Positions 62,470 through 64,000 of a stretch of 64,000 nt of DNA are shown here, in pieces. Below the pieces are notes generated by a model, which was not told the origin of the DNA, did no database searches, and was given only the letters and a program-made list of their open reading frames with translations. This stretch comes from VRUE01 sp963725085 (GTDB lineage: Bacteria > Actinomycetota > Thermoleophilia > Solirubrobacterales > 70-9): assembly GCA_963725085.1 (NCBI GenBank), contig CAVRXM010000005.1, positions 992,001 through 1,056,000 of the forward strand. The letters run 5' to 3'. Positions within the stretch are counted from its first letter, which is position 1. Each line of letters opens with the position of its first letter. A program made the position numbers and the translations under genes.

Positions 62470-63648
62470 TCAGCGCAGCCTCGGCAGGCCGAGCACCCGC
62501 TCGGCGATGATGTTCTTGAGGATGTCGGTCGTCCCGCCCTCGATCGAGTTGGCGCGGGTGCGGAGGAAGGAGTACTGCCAGGCGCCGTTGGCGACGGCGT
62601 GCTCGGCGCCGCGCGTGAGCTGCGCGTAGGCGCCCTCGATGTCGAGCGCGAGCTCGGCGATCCCCTGGTTGATGTCGGCCCACTGCCACTTGCCGAGCGA
62701 GCCCTCGGGCCCCGGGATCCCCGACTGCATCGTCTTGGTCAGGCCGCGGTAGGCGTTCAGCCGCATCGTCTCGGCCTCGATCTGGAGCTGGGCGATGCGC
62801 TGGCGGATCACCGGGTCCTCGGCGGCAACGCCGCCGTTCACCCGCGTCTCGGTCGCCAGCGTCGCCAGCCGCTTGAGGCTGTTGGAGAGCTGGGCGATCG
62901 CCCCGAAGGCGAGGCCGGCGCGCTCGTTCATCAGCGTCGTGATCGCGACCGTCCAGCCGTTGCCGACGCCGCCGACGACGTTTGCGTCCGGGATCCGCGC
63001 CTCCTCGATGAAGACCTCGTTGAACTCGCCCTCGCCGGTGATCTGGACCAGCGGTTTCGCCTGGACCCCCTCCTGCTCCATGTCCATCAGGAAGTAGGTG
63101 AGGCCCTTGTGCTTGGGGGCGTCGGGGTCGGTGCGGGCGACGAGCATGCACCACTTCGCGTACTGGGCGAAGGTCGTCCAGACCTTCTGCCCTGTGACGA
63201 CCCATTCGTCGCCGTCCTTGACCGCCTTCGTCTTCAGCGAGGCGAGGTCGGAGCCGGACTCGGGCTCGGAGAAGCCCTGGCACCAGATCTCCTCGCCGGT
63301 CAGGATCGGCTCGAGGTAGCGGGCCTTCTGCTCGTCGGTCCCGTGGGCGATCACGACCGGGCCGCCCATCGCCAGGCCGAGGACGTTGGCGGGGCTCGGC
63401 GCTTCCAGGCGCGAGGCCTCGCCGACGAAGATCGCCTGCTCGATCAGGGTCGCGCCGCGGCCGCCGAACTCCTTCGGCCAGGAGATCCCGGCCCATCCCG
63501 CTTCGTGGAGCTTGCGCTGCCACTCGCGGCGAAATTCCATGACCTCCTCGAGGCCGCCGTCGGGCTCGGGCCCGGGGTGGTTCTCTTCGAGCCAGGTGCT
63601 GACCTCGTCGCGGAACTCCTGCTCGGAGGGGGAAAGGCTCAGGTCCAC
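62470..63648 (-). CDS. Acyl-CoA dehydrogenase, first operon subunit
   Basis: A 392-residue intact flavoprotein: MDLSLSPSEQEFRDEVSTWL, WCQGFSEPESGSDLASLKTK (FAD/substrate loop), VVTGQKVWTTFAQYAKWCML, GWTVAITTLMNERAGLAFGA and RANSIEGGTTDILKNIIAER, where EGGTTDI carries the Glu used by this subgroup. First gene of a four-gene operon with a second dehydrogenase, LLM enzyme and ATL. The two neighbouring dehydrogenases probably form one mixed complex, as known for FadE pairs in steroid side-chain breakdown. Confidence 0.9.
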   Translation of the reverse strand: MDLSLSPSEQEFRDEVSTWLEENHPGPEPDGGLEEVMEFRREWQRKLHEAGWAGISWPKEFGGRGATLIEQAIFVGEASRLEAPSPANVLGLAMGGPVVIAHGTDEQKARYLEPILTGEEIWCQGFSEPESGSDLASLKTKAVKDGDEWVVTGQKVWTTFAQYAKWCMLVARTDPDAPKHKGLTYFLMDMEQEGVQAKPLVQITGEGEFNEVFIEEARIPDANVVGGVGNGWTVAITTLMNERAGLAFGAIAQLSNSLKRLATLATETRVNGGVAAEDPVIRQRIAQLQIEAETMRLNAYRGLTKTMQSGIPGPEGSLGKWQWADINQGIAELALDIEGAYAQLTRGAEHAVANGAWQYSFLRTRANSIEGGTTDILKNIIAERVLGLPRLR

Positions 63649-63660
63649 GGGCGGAGACTA

Positions 63661-63678
63661 CCTGGCTGGCTGGCCAGG
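63661..63678. promoter_or_regulatory. Palindrome upstream of acyl-CoA dehydrogenase operon
   Basis: CCTGGCTGGCTGGCCAGG has perfect 6-bp arms with a 6-base centre and lies 13-30 bp upstream of the ATG at 63648. Its core resembles the second copy of the operator at 55,425, so a related TetR-type repressor is possible. Confidence 0.5.
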
Positions 63679-63700
63679 CGTTGACGCCGGAGCCTTGCTC

Positions 63701-64000
63701 TCAGCCTGTTCGAGCGGACGCCCACGGGCTCAGCTTCAGCGCCTGGCCGAAGCCGGTCCGGAACAGCGCCCCCGCACGGCAGCCCTTGACCCGCTTCCCA
63801 TGCGGCTTCATCTTCGTGTCGGCGAGCCCGTTGAAGCCGTGGCGGGGATGGCGGTCGAAGACGCGACGGGCACCGGCGCCGTCGATCTCCCAGCTGCGGA
63901 GGCCGACGACGTCGAGCGCGATCCCATCGTGGGCGAGGTACTGGAGTGCGCCCCGCTCGCGGTCGACCCAGGGGTTGATGTGGAGGCAGATCGCGTCGAG
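63701..64000 (-). CDS. C-terminal part of an unidentified protein (cut by window edge)
   Basis: The minus strand is open from the right edge to TGA 63,703-63,701, giving 99 residues: AICLHINPWVDRERGALQYL, GIALDVVGLRSWEIDGAGAR, FDRHPRHGFNGLADTKMKPH and CRAGALFRTGFGQALKLSPW. Codon use fits the genome. Several His/Asp/Cys residues are present, but no motif I can name. It is transcribed towards the dehydrogenase operon. Confidence 0.6.
   Translation of the reverse strand, partial: LDAICLHINPWVDRERGALQYLAHDGIALDVVGLRSWEIDGAGARRVFDRHPRHGFNGLADTKMKPHGKRVKGCRAGALFRTGFGQALKLSPWASARTG

Overview
The window is very GC-rich (about 70 percent by eye) and its gene content is actinobacterial. It has a WS/DGAT acyltransferase, a MarP-like CvpA-protease, a transpeptidase with an NTF2-like N-terminus, an LLM (F420-type) oxidoreductase, MMPL/MarR and HxlR modules and AddAB-type recombination genes. 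Several short exported proteins open with the RPKLTYANVVATLALF / ALVALAVALGG signature that I associate with Solirubrobacterales (Thermoleophilia). There is no rRNA gene in the window, so the placement is inference.

Layout. 0-13 kb: a cupredoxin-like lipoprotein operon, a CADD/TenA-like enzyme, a DipZ-like thioredoxin domain without its cysteines, ispH with a methyltransferase, WS/DGAT, fxsA, a coupled pair of degenerate GAF-GGDEF and GspE-N/MshEN proteins, a cupredoxin plus Tat-type multicopper oxidase operon, and two exported proteins (collagen-like and NHL-repeat). 13.2-22.0 kb: accessory DNA with vapBC, a cupin, a 3' half of a tRNA-Arg, small secreted proteins, a serine recombinase and a tyrosine recombinase. 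Three direct copies of the 3' end of a DUF59/MIP18 gene (14.08, 14.61 and 21.96 kb) look like serial attachment sites. 22.3-31 kb: a GNAT, a HAD hydrolase and a divergent addB-addA pair. 31-47 kb: truncated hemoglobin, DHFR-like reductase, MMPL pump with divergent MarR, hxlR-xseA-xseB, marP-like protease, PBP, lipoprotein, SRPBCC and FHA proteins, and gltB. 47-52 kb: cupin and the lysA-hom-thrC-thrB operon for lysine and threonine. 52-64 kb: M23 peptidase, acyl-CoA dehydrogenase with a perfect 20-bp palindromic operator, a CWB2-like protein, MBL hydrolase, and a catabolic operon of two acyl-CoA dehydrogenases, an LLM enzyme and an alkyltransferase-like protein.

Data quality matters here. Many genes, including core ones (thrB, hom, lysA, xseA), are interrupted by single-base indels while the translation on each side stays well conserved. 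Indels are densest from 13 to 30 kb. I treat most as probable sequence errors, give gene spans over the corrected frame, and say so in each entry.

The most interesting items are the serially used attachment site in the 3' end of a DUF59 gene, the coupled pair of degenerate c-di-GMP-type domains at 6.1-8.3 kb, the exported multicopper oxidase whose best start is an ACG behind a perfect Shine-Dalgarno, and the small family of exported repeat proteins with a shared leader.
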